Shown: positions 45,967-57,220 of the stretch, piece by piece
Layout: each line of letters opens with the position of its first letter
Numbering within the stretch: the first letter of the stretch is position 1
Assembly (NCBI GenBank): GCA_905331475.1
Contig: CAJNYU010003536.1
Coordinates: 2,206 to 66,205 of the forward strand
DNA length: 64,000 nt
Source: Rotaria socialis
Taxonomy: Eukaryota; Rotifera; Eurotatoria; Philodinida; Philodinidae
Direction: 5' to 3'
Program-made: the position numbers and the translations under genes
Notes under the pieces: generated by a model
What the model saw: the letters and a program-made list of their open reading frames with translations, nothing else
The model's database searches: none
What the model was told of the DNA's origin: nothing

Positions 45967-46036
45967 TCCCTCCGATGGAATCGAATCAACGCCTTCTGCT
46001 TTCCGGGCAGCTGTACTACCCCTCTACTAGAAAGGA
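45967..46036 (-). pseudogene. tRNA-like sequence, probably not functional
   Basis: On the minus strand TCCTTTC at one end pairs fully with GGAGGGA at the other (with wobbles), as in an acceptor stem. CTGC/GCAG closes a 7-base loop CCGGAAA, and GATTCGATTCC resembles a B box. Position 33 would be C, not the universal T, and the T-stem is mismatched. A related sequence lies at 48967..49040. It may be a tRNA relic or a tRNA-derived short repeat. Confidence 0.35.
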
Positions 46037-46161
46037 GCGTGTATTATTCGTTTGTTCCGTCTTATGATTGAAAGGGAACACTTCGGTCGAGTCTATGAGC
46101 TTTTCGATTTCAAACTGAATTCTCAAGAAAGAAAAGGCACCCTTAATATACGTGACGCGGT

Positions 46162-46730
46162 GGGGCGGGGGGCTTTAGAATTCTTAAGTATATAACTATG
46201 CATGTGTCTTTTTTTGAGCTGGGGGCTTGGGGGCTTCAGAATTCTTTAGATCTATAAGTATTTATGTGCCTTTTTCGAGCCTGGCGTCTGGAGAGATTCG
46301 GAGTACTTGGAGAGCCGTGTTTAAAAGTCTTCAGCTATTTGCTTGGGTATATCCGTTTTCGATTGGTTTGTCGGGGTCCTTAAAATTATATATTGTCAGA
46401 GATTAGCCTATATTGTAATCTGGATCGATGAGGGCTAGTGCTCTTTGTGGATGAAATAATATTTTTCCATCGTGATGAGGTTGATCGAATTCGAAGTAGC
46501 AATTTTCGTAAATGATTCTCGATTATCAGGAGACGTTTTCATCTTTTTGTTCAACGCTGTTTTTGGGCTAGAAAACCAGGAACCATACTGTTTTATCATT
46601 TGCATCTGTTATATGGATTACATGGAGAATCGGATGGATGTTCTATGGGATTATTGGACGACTCTAGATGTTTTTGATGATTCTGGTTTTAATAGTTATA
46701 TAGCTAAAGAAGTCTAAAGCCCCCCTCCCC
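46162..46730. repeat. Inverted-repeat element, about 570 bp
   Basis: The left arm 46162..46200 (GGGGGGCTTTAGAATTCTTAAG then TATATAACTAT) is matched in inverse by 46692..46730 (ATAGTTATATAGCTAAAGAAGTCTAAAGCCCCCC). Just inside the left end, about 54 bp are tandemly duplicated (46169 and 46229: GGGGGCTTYAGAATTCTT...). There is no transposase; a non-autonomous DNA element is likely. Confidence 0.6.
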
Positions 46731-47026
46731 CAAGTCTCCCTTTTCCGTATGAATTCGAGTGCTTTTCTTCTCTCATAATTTCAGATGGAAATCAAATGGC
46801 CCATTGTATGCTTCGGTCATAACACCCGATAAGTAATAGTGACAGCAAAAGAATCTGATAAATAAAAGGGTTCACCGTCAATTTGTGCCGTTATTGCACT
46901 CAGAAGATCGATATGTAAGCAAGTATATTGAACGATCTGATTAACACGAACCGATTCTTCGTGCTTGTTGCAGTCGATGGAATAGCGCATTGGTTCATAC
47001 TAGATTTATACCTATTAGAAAACCAG

Positions 47027-47653
47027 CAGTGTCCAAGTTCCCAGGGGTCGGGAACTCTTTGGGAATTCGTTGGAAATTGGGAACTCAAAAGTGAATCAGC
47101 AGGAATCAGTGATGATAAACCAAAGCATAGCGACGTTATGAGGGAAACGAAGGAACTCTGGAAAGTCAGGGAAGCCAGGGAAGTCTGGGAAACCATGGAT
47201 CTCTGGGAAGTCACGGAAGTCTGGGAAGCCAGGGAAACCAACGATCTCTCGGTAGTCTGGAAAGTCAGGGAACTCTGGGAAGTCAAGGAACTCAGGGTGT
47301 GGGTGTCTTCTACTACCTTCCTTGATACATACACTTGCACTGTATCGTGGATGTGTTGGAGTCCCTGAGTTCGTTGACTTCCTTGACTTCCCATGGTCCT
47401 GTGGAGTCCCTGTGTACCCAGAGTTCCTTGAAGTCCCTGACTTCCCAGAGTTCCTTGGAGTCGCTGAGTTCCCAGAGTTCCTTGGAGTCCCTGAGTTCCC
47501 AGTGTTCCTTGGAGTAGCTGAGTTCCCAGAGTTCCTTGGATTCCCCGAGTTCCTTGACTTCTCAGAGTTCCTTGGTTTCACATCGCTCATTGATGCTATT
47601 TTTTGGAGTTTCCAATTTCCAAAGAGCTCCCAACTCCTGGGAACTTGGCCACG
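47027..47653. repeat. Minisatellite-filled inverted-repeat element
   Basis: The ends are inverted copies (AGTGTCCAAGTTCCCAGGGG at left; CTCCTGGGAACTTGGCCAC at right), with further similarity inward for about 80 bp. The middle is tandem variants of a 15/30-bp word (GGAACTCTGGGAAGTCA and, inverted beyond 47370, CCAGAGTTCCTTGGAGTCCC). Because the unit length is a multiple of three, open frames of 113-187 codons appear on both strands; none is likely to be a gene. The CAGTG start recalls hAT ends, but I see no target duplication. Confidence 0.7.
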
Positions 47654-50600
47654 TCTCAAATGAGGAGAGGATATGTTTCGCTTTACAATGATTATCCCAA
47701 GACAATATGTGTGAAAGGCAAGTGGTAAAAGGAGGATTCAGCATTTCAGTAGGATTTCGGCAATCCAGGAATCCCATTGGCTCTCACAAGTTTTATAATA
47801 ACAAATGGTATTCCAGAAATTCGTATTTAACCTCTATGATTCCCACTGTAGTCCTGCAAATCTCATAGAACTCGCTATCAAGGCTTCACTGTTTTATCCC
47901 GTGGTCAGAAAAACTGCATTAAACTATTGAGAAAAATCATTTCCTACGTGAACTACTTTTTTCGTATGCGTGATCTGTGCAGACATCAAGATTTGTCCAC
48001 AGCACATAATATTCTTGCTCCAAATTAAAATTCTAGAACTTAACCTGATTAGATGCATATCGAATCCATTTTGGCAACACGGCAGTTTACTTTTTTATTT
48101 TTAAGGGAAAATGTCCGAGGTAGAATAACAAACAGCGGCAACGAATAAGATAAATTAAAGAGATAAAAGAAGTATGTGAAATCACATGAATCTATAGTAT
48201 CTTATGTGTAACCTTTTATTCATTCAGTAATCTGACAGTTGAACATACTTAAAGCAATCAGGTAGCAGGACAGCCTTCCAGTCTACTGAAAGACAAGATG
48301 ATGTCTATCTATGACTATATTGTTTTTTGCATTAGTTTTGACACAAGAGAAAAAGAGTTTAAGAGTGAAGAAGAAATCGGCTCGGAGACACTTATTGTAT
48401 GAAATTGAGATTTACTGGTAGTTGAAAAAGAAGATAACTTATTAATTTTGTCTGATGATCAGCTATATTTCTCTGACTTGGATAAAAAAAAGCAACACTA
48501 GATTTGAAGTACTAGTTTGACTCTTGATTCAACGAGTTACAATGATTTCCGTCAGATTAGAGAATACGGATTTTGTTCACACTAGACTCGCACAATTGAT
48601 CTACTTTGTTTTATTGAAGATTCTCTTGTTTTCTTCCGAGTGAAATTAACATAAAATATGAAAATAAGATTAAAGGCTAGATTATAAACTTGGCAAATAC
48701 TCTTTAAAATTATCAAAAAGGACTGCTTGTTTTGAAGTAGTCTTTTTCTCATCATTTGTGGCATTTTTGGAAATTTTAATGAAAAGTTCAACTTAGTGGA
48801 TTTAAAAGGAAAATAAAACAGATTTGACATGTACTGTATTAGCTGAACTTTGCTCGAATATTCGAGATTCTCATCGACTTCCATATATCTATTTTTTTTC
48901 TTTTCTAGTTGAGTTACATTAACGGTAAAAGACGGCAAGATGTTACAGTGGCAAAACGAAAAAAATGTTCTCGTCACGGTATTTGAACCACACATATTCT
49001 GCTATCCGGGCAGATGTCCTATTCCAATTAGAATAGAAGAGACACATTCACCGTACTCGTCATACATAATGATCTATGATATCCATTATGTAGCAATGTC
49101 ACGATTTGGGTCGCATTGTTTCGTTAGAAAGCAGTTGCTTCTATAGCCCAGAATGTTCAGTAAACGATATCGATTAGGGTTGGATCTGCACCTTCTTTCT
49201 ATTTCCACGAAACATCCACATCCACACAATTATTCTCTATACCTCTACATAGTTCTCTTAAAGGAATGGGCTCAAAAATATAAAATGAATGAAGTGATAT
49301 TTGTTATGGATGAGCATGAATCATAATTTCAGTATTTTTCAGGCATCTACATCAAGTATTCATGGGACTTCCATCAGAATCCCGGGAATCCGCCTTTTCA
49401 CCCTTGGTGAAAGATCATTTGCAGTTCCTAGAGGAGTTTAAGTGTATTGAACAACAAATATTCTAACGTGCTAAATAGTATTATAATGTGTAAGCTTTGC
49501 TGAATGTATGTCAACAATTTATTAGTTACGCATTTATTGTTCAGAAAATTACCATTAATTTTCTAAATCATCATTATTTGAATTCATGAAGCACTGACAC
49601 TTTCAATTCCTAAACAGTGTGCTTACATCGTTAACAATCGAATATTATTCATCTCATATGTTGTATTTTTTACCATGCTAAACATTGCTATTTTGTAGTG
49701 TTCTACTCGTAAAACATATTCATCGATAGTCAAAGTGAAAAAGACATCTAACCGAAGCCAAGCGTTACTATATCTTTTCACAGGAATGAGTGATGGATGT
49801 GTATGCCAGTACCTTACTCACAATTATGATGCTCACTTTGATGATTTCATCAATTCTTATCTTTTATAAGTAATATTTTAGCGAGATAAATTATTGTAAT
49901 ATTAAAATCGATGTCATATTTGTCTTTCTTTCTCCATTTTAACAATGCAATATATTAGATATTTTGTTAGCTGTTTATCCTTTTTTCATTTTTTCAATAT
50001 AAATCCATGCATAAACATTAGTCATTTGCTCTTTCTTTAATCAACAATTGTATATTTTATATCTATTTTCTTCTTCTTCTTCTTTACTTTAAATTTCACT
50101 ATCACGTATCACTGTACCGAAAATTATATCCTAAGCCTTCCTCTCATATTATTCACCGATTAAAGATTATTTTATCCCTTTGCCATCTATGTCGCATTCA
50201 TTCAAAAAAAGCATGTTTTTTATAACTTTTTTGTATTGTAGACTATAGTCTTGCAGTATAAAAGCTCTTTTTCATCTTATCTATTCAGGATGATACGCTG
50301 CTGTATTTTTTCCACATAAATTGAGAATAATCGTGTATATGTATATCACAATGATTAAAATACCGTATCAACCATTCTCTTGAGTCGTCACTATTCGCTT
50401 ATGGCATTTACCAAACATCTGGAGTATCTTTGATTGAACACATGCTATTGCATCCAACACTCTGACAGAAAAAAATGACTGTTTCATATTTATATGAAAT
50501 AACTCAGGTATTTTATAACATTAGCTTTTCCAAATGATAAAAGTATGCAAAAACATTGATTTATGAGCACAATAAGCCAATCTCAACACGACGACTACTG

Positions 50601-50675
50601 TTGTATGAATAAATTTTTCTTTTTAGAAAAAAAGAAGCAAGACTCTTTTCTTAAACGCTATGTGTGCTTACCACG
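47654..50675. other. Long gap with no supported gene
   Basis: AT-rich. It contains a second tRNA-like sequence (minus strand, about 48967..49040, with CTGC-CCGGATA-GCAG and a GGTTCAAATACC box) and a pyrimidine tract TTCTTCTTCTTC near 50069. No exon with splice support. Confidence 0.4.
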
Positions 50676-51782
50676 ATGCAACAGCAGCAATCGTACACTG
50701 TTGAACACGGTTTCAATCCAAGCAGTATTCAGCGAAACATGAACAGTACTTCAATACAAGAGCCACAACAAAATCATAAAAAACTCGCGCGTGCAATGAC
50801 CCTCCTTTTGATTATTGCTCTTCTTCTTGTCATTGCTCTTGCCATCAGCGTTACAGTTCTCTTTACCATTGGTTTACAGGCAACACAATCAAGTAAAAAC
50901 AGTAACACTACATTTTCTACCCCAAATAATTTATTCAGGAGCTCTCTCTCTGAGCCCTGTACCTGCGGTTGTCCATCAATTGAACCCACATTCAATGATG
51001 AAAAGAAAGTGATTGCAGCACGTATTATAAATGGACAAACAGCACGTGCGCATTCCTGGCCTTGGCAACTATTTTTAGTTGTGCAGGATTCATCAACAGA
51101 TTTATGGCATACTTGTGGTGCTACAATGCTTACGCAAAGACATTTTCTTACCGCTGCACACTGTGTACATGGTGGCTTACCACCAAACATATTTCTATTG
51201 TCAGGTCGCCACGCTCGTATGATAAATACCTCTATGGCAGACATTCATATTGTCAAAAATGTTTACATTCATGAAGGCTTTAATATATTTGGTCACAATG
51301 ATCTAGCTATTGTTACTAGCGAAGAACCTCTTCGTTTCGATTCATATGTCAGTCCTATTTGTTTAGACAGCCCAAATTCTCCTCTCCTACAGCCGGACGA
51401 AGAGCTTGTGGTCATTGGATGGGGTGCTATACATGGTGAACCAGAAAATTTGAGATTTCCCGACTCTCTGCAACAAGTTAAAGTTGCTTACGTGCCAACA
51501 TCGAATCCGAACTGTTCAAAAATATTCGGCTCAAACGTTGCTTTGCATCCCGGACAAATGTGTGCTGGAATTCCGGGTCATAATGCATGTCGTGGTGACA
51601 GCGGTGGCCCGTTGATGCGACGAAAACGTTTGGTCAACACAGAGACTAACTACTATTGGGAGCAGGTTGGTGTTGCATCACTATCGAAGGATTGTGGTTG
51701 GAATAGTACGTGGCCTGATATCTACACTAGTGTGTCATATTATCACGATTGGATCGTTGCAACAGTGAAACGCGCTATTTAA
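50676..51782 (+). CDS. Membrane-anchored trypsin-like serine protease (368 aa)
   Basis: Start chosen at ATG 50676, the first in-frame ATG. Residues about 39-64 are a long hydrophobic segment (LLLIIALLLVIALAISVTVL) after a Lys/Arg-flanked cytoplasmic tail, giving a type II membrane topology. A Cys-rich stem (CTCGCP) precedes the S1 protease domain: activation site ARIINGQTA, catalytic His in LTAAHC, Asp in GHNDLAIV, Ser in CRGDSGGP. The position equivalent to trypsin Asp189 is Asn (HNACRGDSGG), so classical Lys/Arg specificity is doubtful. Length and layout resemble animal type II transmembrane serine proteases without extra stem domains. Single exon. All three catalytic residues are present. 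Confidence 0.92.
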   Translation: MQQQQSYTVEHGFNPSSIQRNMNSTSIQEPQQNHKKLARAMTLLLIIALLLVIALAISVTVLFTIGLQATQSSKNSNTTFSTPNNLFRSSLSEPCTCGCPSIEPTFNDEKKVIAARIINGQTARAHSWPWQLFLVVQDSSTDLWHTCGATMLTQRHFLTAAHCVHGGLPPNIFLLSGRHARMINTSMADIHIVKNVYIHEGFNIFGHNDLAIVTSEEPLRFDSYVSPICLDSPNSPLLQPDEELVVIGWGAIHGEPENLRFPDSLQQVKVAYVPTSNPNCSKIFGSNVALHPGQMCAGIPGHNACRGDSGGPLMRRKRLVNTETNYYWEQVGVASLSKDCGWNSTWPDIYTSVSYYHDWIVATVKRAI

Positions 51783-53194
51783 ACGATATTTATTTTTGCG
51801 TCTTTTTAGCGAATCTACACATGATTATCGTATAAACGCGCATTAATATATAAAGAAATTCAGACAGGCTGTGATATTCTTCAGCAAAATCAAAAATAAT
51901 CTATTATAATAGTTCATTTGATCCTTAATAGGAGAGTTTTGGTCACTTCTTTTTACAGTTGAATGTATGCATTAAAGTGGGATGATGTTTTGATCAGTTT
52001 TAGTATAGAAATGAATCTGTTGGCTCATTATTGTTAAAACTCCGCTGATCTTCGAGGAATACAAGTGTAGACATTCTCGAAAGTGACTCACCGAAAAAAA
52101 TATAATTATTTTCAAACTTTCGTATGTATGTGTGTGACTACCATGCCGATACATAGTACTTGTGCATGTCGAACATATATTTTTCGCCCTTCACGCCATA
52201 ATACAGTGATACAACGGGTTCCGGTCTTTTGACTTCAGGCGCCATTTTATTTCCTGAGATAATTCTACAAATGCGATTACGATTACACCCTCACGCTCAA
52301 TTATGCACACCTGTCGTATAGTACTTTCCAGACGCAAAAAGATATTTATTGGAAAAAGAAGGCTGTATAGTAAATTGTGCATTAGAGCAGATGAAGTCTC
52401 TATATGAAAGAAGTATAGATCTTACCCTCATGATTCATTCTACCGTATTAGCTAGTTCACACCCTCTTCACAGACGTTCAAGTTGAAGTGAGACGTCTAC
52501 TAGCCACATCATCGACAATAATTGTTCCTTAAGTTGAATTTTCTCTTCTCGGTTTTTATTTAGTTTTGAGATTTATAGAATTATTCCAAAAATTATCGCA
52601 AAAAACTAAAAAGAAAAGTTCTCAATCTTGAAATTGTAAAACAAATTCATAATTTCATCGGAAAATACATAATTTAGGCCTTAATTGTTTTTTAAGTTAT
52701 CTAGTATGATATTTGTGAGTTTTTCTTCAATTTTCTCTCTACAGTGTATGACGCATCAGAAATAATTAAAGCTTACAACTTATTAACAAGATTTTATTAG
52801 ATATGGGGTATAGCATCTTATTTTATATTGCTGAAAGAGAACGATCCACTTCTCATGTTGACGTGAGTTTTATTACGCAGTCTCATCAGTCATCGATATT
52901 GAATTCTGTGAGACAAATATAAGGCTCATATTTAATATGAATATTACAGTACAGTAAAATGTCTAACGTTTATTGATCGATGAATATTTACACCTGTTAC
53001 GCAAGTAATATAGAGGAAAGAAAATAATAGATGAACGATATGTGAACTGAAAAACCAAAGGAATACAAGAAAAAAATTCATTTGAAACAGAACATTTTAT
53101 TGCCAAGCTAATGCAGTATTACTTTCTTGCGATCTTCTTGTCCATTTCAACTACAAGCTTGAGTGAACAATTTTATTAGTACCAGACCAGAGAA
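51783..53194. other. Intergenic, nothing recognised
   Basis: AT-rich; no exon, RNA gene or repeat supported. Confidence 0.4.
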
Positions 53195-53568
53195 GTGATG
53201 GAAGAAGGAAATTATGACTACGATTGTCTTGATTTTCACCCAAATAGAAAAGCAGAGCACTTATCGGACGACTTAAGTCACCGGAAAAATCAGCAGATAG
53301 TTTCATTTTGTCGACGTGATAGCACAGATGATGGATCAATTCTCCCAAATGATAACATTCCAGTGTTTACTTTCAACGAGTTGAGCAACCTTAATATCAG
53401 TAGTCTAGCCTTATATGAATAGTCAAGTTCGATGGATTTGGTCGAACAATACGAAGCTTTTCGACAAGACAAAACAATCAAAATTCGAATACATCGAGCT
53501 TGTGATTCTACAATTGTTCAGCAGTACAGCGATTCGGCCAATATTGTCAGTATTACTTTGGAACATCG
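53195..53568 (+). pseudogene. Gene fragment with in-frame TAG
   Basis: After a CCAGACCAG acceptor-like sequence the frame encodes an acidic segment (MEEGNYDYDCLDFHPNRKAE and onward) to TAG 53420-53422. It then continues in the same frame as MDLVEQYEAFRQDKTIKIRI up to a GTAAGT donor at 53569. Coding-like composition continues through the stop. No downstream exon was found. It is either an isolated decayed exon or a gene whose first exon starts at the ATG 53432 after the stop. Family unknown. Confidence 0.4.
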
Positions 53569-55293
53569 GTAAGTTGTGAATAGAATTTCATTTTCGAGTC
53601 GTTGATAGCAACGAAAACAAGTAATACATGAGACTTGTGATACTTTTTCTATGTTATCAGATATGATTACTATTACTAAATCATCTCAGAATGAGAGAAT
53701 GCACTTTAGAAGCGTTTATGCACTTATGAAAAAAGTCAAAATTGAGCTGCGTATATCTGTTTGATATTTAAACTACTTTTCATTAATATCTTCAGTCTAA
53801 AATAATATTTTCCTGAAACTATTAGATGACTGATCGTCCAACTAAAAATGCTGAATAGGATACAGTTTGCACACTCTAAGAAGTATCTCTAGGAACCATG
53901 AAAAAAGAAGAATAGCTTTTCATAACTCTTTATTGTGGATTTTCCTTAAGAATTTTCTAAACATTTCTGTATGCCATCAAAAGCTCTACTTAGATCATAT
54001 TTTTCAGTTGTGCTCGAGCTGGGTAGGATAAATGTTTATTCTCCTTATATTCTCTGAAATAAGAGCATTTGATTTTTAACAATTGTGAACCAGAGATAGG
54101 AAAAACGGTGAGCCTTTAAAACTTGATCACCCTATAGATTACAGCCGGGGTGCCGATAGCCCTTTTGTTTTTTAGCTTACTGTAATACACATTGTAACTT
54201 TTGATATTTAGAAAATCTCTTTCTATTGAATATCTTTTTTTATTCTGCATATTCAAATCATACTTGGTCCATGAAAATTTATTTGTCAAAAATATAAAAA
54301 CATAAATTGTTGACTAACCCGTGGTAACTTATAAGGCAGAGACATATTTTATTTTATCTAGATCTTGAGTTGCACCAGATAAACCGTTCGATACTCTTCA
54401 TTTTTTCCGAATCACATACAATTTAGGATTGTTACGAGATAGCGGATTTCTATAACAATCAGTTGAAATCTCTATAATTATGCAAGATATAAAATTTTCT
54501 CTAAATTCGCTTGTGAACATTATCGATTTTTGAAAATTCTAGAGCTACACGAATAGAACTTATAATAGAAAATCGTCCTTTGTCAGATATCATTTTCGCT
54601 CGGGTGTGTACCAAATTATAGAATTTTGTTGTTGATAGCAGAAATACCATAGCCAATGAAAAACTTACATGAGTTTACGAAGTCAAAATTTAGAGGCAAC
54701 CTGCGACATTTTTTGAAAATTTCGGCTTATCAAGACTTTTGACAGAATAGCATTTTCCCCAGTTGATGAAGATAAAAAAGGGTCGCTACAAAAATATCTC
54801 ATCAATTAAAGTTACGACAATAAAACTATAACATTTTCATCATCGTCCTATTTGATTCTCCAACTACCACTAATGACTTGAAAAAAAGAAGCCTTCTCTA
54901 AACTAGAATCGTTCCGCCACCTATACTCCATCTGAACCAACAACTTTGTTGCTCGGATTGAAAATGTTTGCTGACACTATGTGACCAGTTATTCGAATGA
55001 TTAGTATTTGCTAAAATTAAAAAAATAGGAAGTTGATGTGTCATGAATATTGAAACTAGTCGGAAGTTTCGATTCAAACCATGATACTTTCAGAACAATG
55101 AGTCAATGTATCAACCACATGGACTCATGCTGTTTATTATTTTCCGATAAGGATGTGATGACGTTGCAAGAGTTCTGTAATCTTGCTTTCTATTGTGAGC
55201 ATGATTAACCAACTGGAAAAAACCAATTCTATTAGTATAAAGGATAAAACTTTTATGCACTCTCAGTTATAAAAAATTTTCTATTCTAACGCG
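53569..55293. other. Long gap, nothing recognised
   Basis: AT-rich; no supported exon or repeat. Presumably includes the promoter of the methylglyoxal synthase gene. Confidence 0.4.
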
Positions 55294-55881
55294 ATGGTCG
55301 AACATATTGTCATGCCTCAACGCAAACGAATTGCTATCATTGCTCATGATAACAAAAAAGCGGAACTCATTAGCTGTCTTAAGCAACATCGTAAAGTTCT
55401 CTCTCGACATGATCTGTTCGGAACTGGTACCACAGGATCTCTGGTAGAACAGGCACTCAATCTACCGGTGACTAAGTTTCGGAGTGGTCCGTTGGGAGGA
55501 GATCAACAGATAGGAGCAAAAATTGCTTCTCAAGAGCTCGATATCATATTTTTTCTTATTGACCCTTTGGATTCTCATCCACACTATGCTGATGTTCAAG
55601 CACTATTGAGATTAGCAGAAGCATGGAATGTTGTCTGTGGTATAACAACTACTTGCATCGATTTTATTCTTACGTCGCCCAAAATGCACGAATCATGTAC
55701 AAGAAGTGTTAATTTAACTCCTATTTTACCAAGAATTGAAGCAAACAGAAGAAAACCGTCAGTGCATATTATAAAACAACGTGTTCCAGTTGTTAATCAA
55801 AATTCGAAATTTACATTGCCAAAAATATCACCAACGCGACCAGCACAAGTGACTCAGCAGGCTATATTCAAGAATTGGTAG
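55294..55881 (+). CDS. mgsA: Methylglyoxal synthase (bacterial-type), C-terminally extended
   Basis: Single exon, 195 aa; bacterial MgsA is about 150. The enzyme converts dihydroxyacetone phosphate to methylglyoxal and phosphate, a bypass of lower glycolysis. Family motifs in order: IAIIAHDNKK (active-site His/Asp), LFGTGTTGSLV (phosphate binding), SGPLGGDQQIGA (catalytic Asp), and DPLDSHPHYADVQALLRLA (His and Asp). All look intact. The last 50 or so residues are basic and Pro/Gln-rich, with no counterpart in bacterial enzymes I know. Animals normally lack this gene; flanking genes, AT content and an AATAAA at 55918 are eukaryotic, so horizontal acquisition is inferred. Bacterial contamination is unlikely given the context. 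Confidence 0.95.
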   Translation: MVEHIVMPQRKRIAIIAHDNKKAELISCLKQHRKVLSRHDLFGTGTTGSLVEQALNLPVTKFRSGPLGGDQQIGAKIASQELDIIFFLIDPLDSHPHYADVQALLRLAEAWNVVCGITTTCIDFILTSPKMHESCTRSVNLTPILPRIEANRRKPSVHIIKQRVPVVNQNSKFTLPKISPTRPAQVTQQAIFKNW

Positions 55882-55917
55882 TGAACTGATGTGCCTGCCA
55901 CTGTTCTTTTTCAGTTT

Positions 55918-55923
55918 AATAAA
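55918..55923 (+). promoter_or_regulatory. AATAAA polyadenylation signal
   Basis: Canonical hexamer 37 bp after the mgsA stop; a second AATAAA is at 56073-56078. Confidence 0.5.
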
Positions 55924-57220
55924 ATATTTGTGTATGAATTTACTGTTGGTGCTCATTTTTGAAGTGAAGATGTGTGCTATTGTGAGTGTCAGGATACGAA
56001 ATAAATCATTTTTTGTTTCATTCTTTCTTCTATTATTTTATGAATCACAATTTTTTGTTTTCCACGATACCGAATAAAAGGAGAAAATTTCAAAGAGGAC
56101 TTACCAAATAGAAATCTAACAGAGAGATGAATTTGATAGATTTAATGAAAAGAATAGATTATTTCAAATGAAGATTATCGAATATCGAACATTTTTCAAA
56201 AATGTGTTTCCTATCGTAAGTAGATCGAGTTTTTCTATTTATTATATATACATATACGTATATACGTATTTCAGAACGATAAAGCAAAGTCAGCTCACAT
56301 ATAACTCATAACAAGATGTATTTTAGTAACTACTAAATGAATAACAGTAATTTGTATCTAATTATATTATTATTATTATTATTAACTGTTTGAGTCACTC
56401 AAAGAATGAGTAAGGCTATGAAATTCATTCTCAGCTTTTTAAATGTTTCTATAGTTTCGTAATCGAAATCAAAATCTTATATACTTGTTATACAGGTGAA
56501 AAATCTGCGAGAAATTTGAAGTCGATCGTTTCTACTTTGATAGAAATTTTAGTGAACGCTTTGACACCGATTGATAGATTCTTGTCACGATCTATCGTTT
56601 GATATAAAGTAAAAAATGAATCGCCACCATTAGAAAAGTCGATTGATGATATCTAATGTGTGTCGCATATGCTTAAATATAATAAAATAAAGAAAAATTA
56701 TCTATCCGATTTTCATGTGTTACTCAATACGAAAAATAAATAATACGGAAACGTACTCGATATTCTAATCTTTCTATGAATACATCATATGGAATTTTTT
56801 AGGTGGAACTGATTTTTGTTTTTATATGGTGCTCGTTGAATCGAACATAAAAAAAGCTACACATATGTGACCTGACGGTAATAAAAGCCACAATTGGAAA
56901 TTCTTTTCTCTTCTCATGCGTTGCTTTTTAAACAATTCTGATTGTCACCGTATGCAAACGTAAACGAAACGAACGAACGAACATAGCTACAGAAATGGAG
57001 AAAACAGTCGCGTATAACAGAAAGGAAAGAGGATATGACAAGTGTTATATGGCGTTGGTCAACCAACTAGACGAGGTCATTGGTCATTCGATGAATCATA
57101 AATTCATATCTTTCAAAGGTGTCAACGGTCGGTCAACTGTCACTTAATAGAGGAAATGACAACGTCTTTCTTTATTATTATTTTAGATTTTGTCATCAAT
57201 TGAATGTACATACATTTCCT
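55924..57220. other. Intergenic / upstream of sidekick-like gene
   Basis: Contains a TATACATATACGTATATACGTAT alternating tract near 56250 and an (ATT)n microsatellite at about 56365-56384. No exon supported before the signal-peptide exon at 57221. Confidence 0.4.

Noticed and set aside
46900..47663. Overlapping open frames of 113-187 codons on both strands
   Set aside because: They arise from a tandem repeat whose unit is a multiple of three; the same words are open in opposite orientation and no splice, start or family signal supports a protein.
50774..51244. 156-codon minus-strand frame over the serine protease
   Set aside because: Antisense shadow of the protease, whose catalytic motifs are clear on the plus strand.
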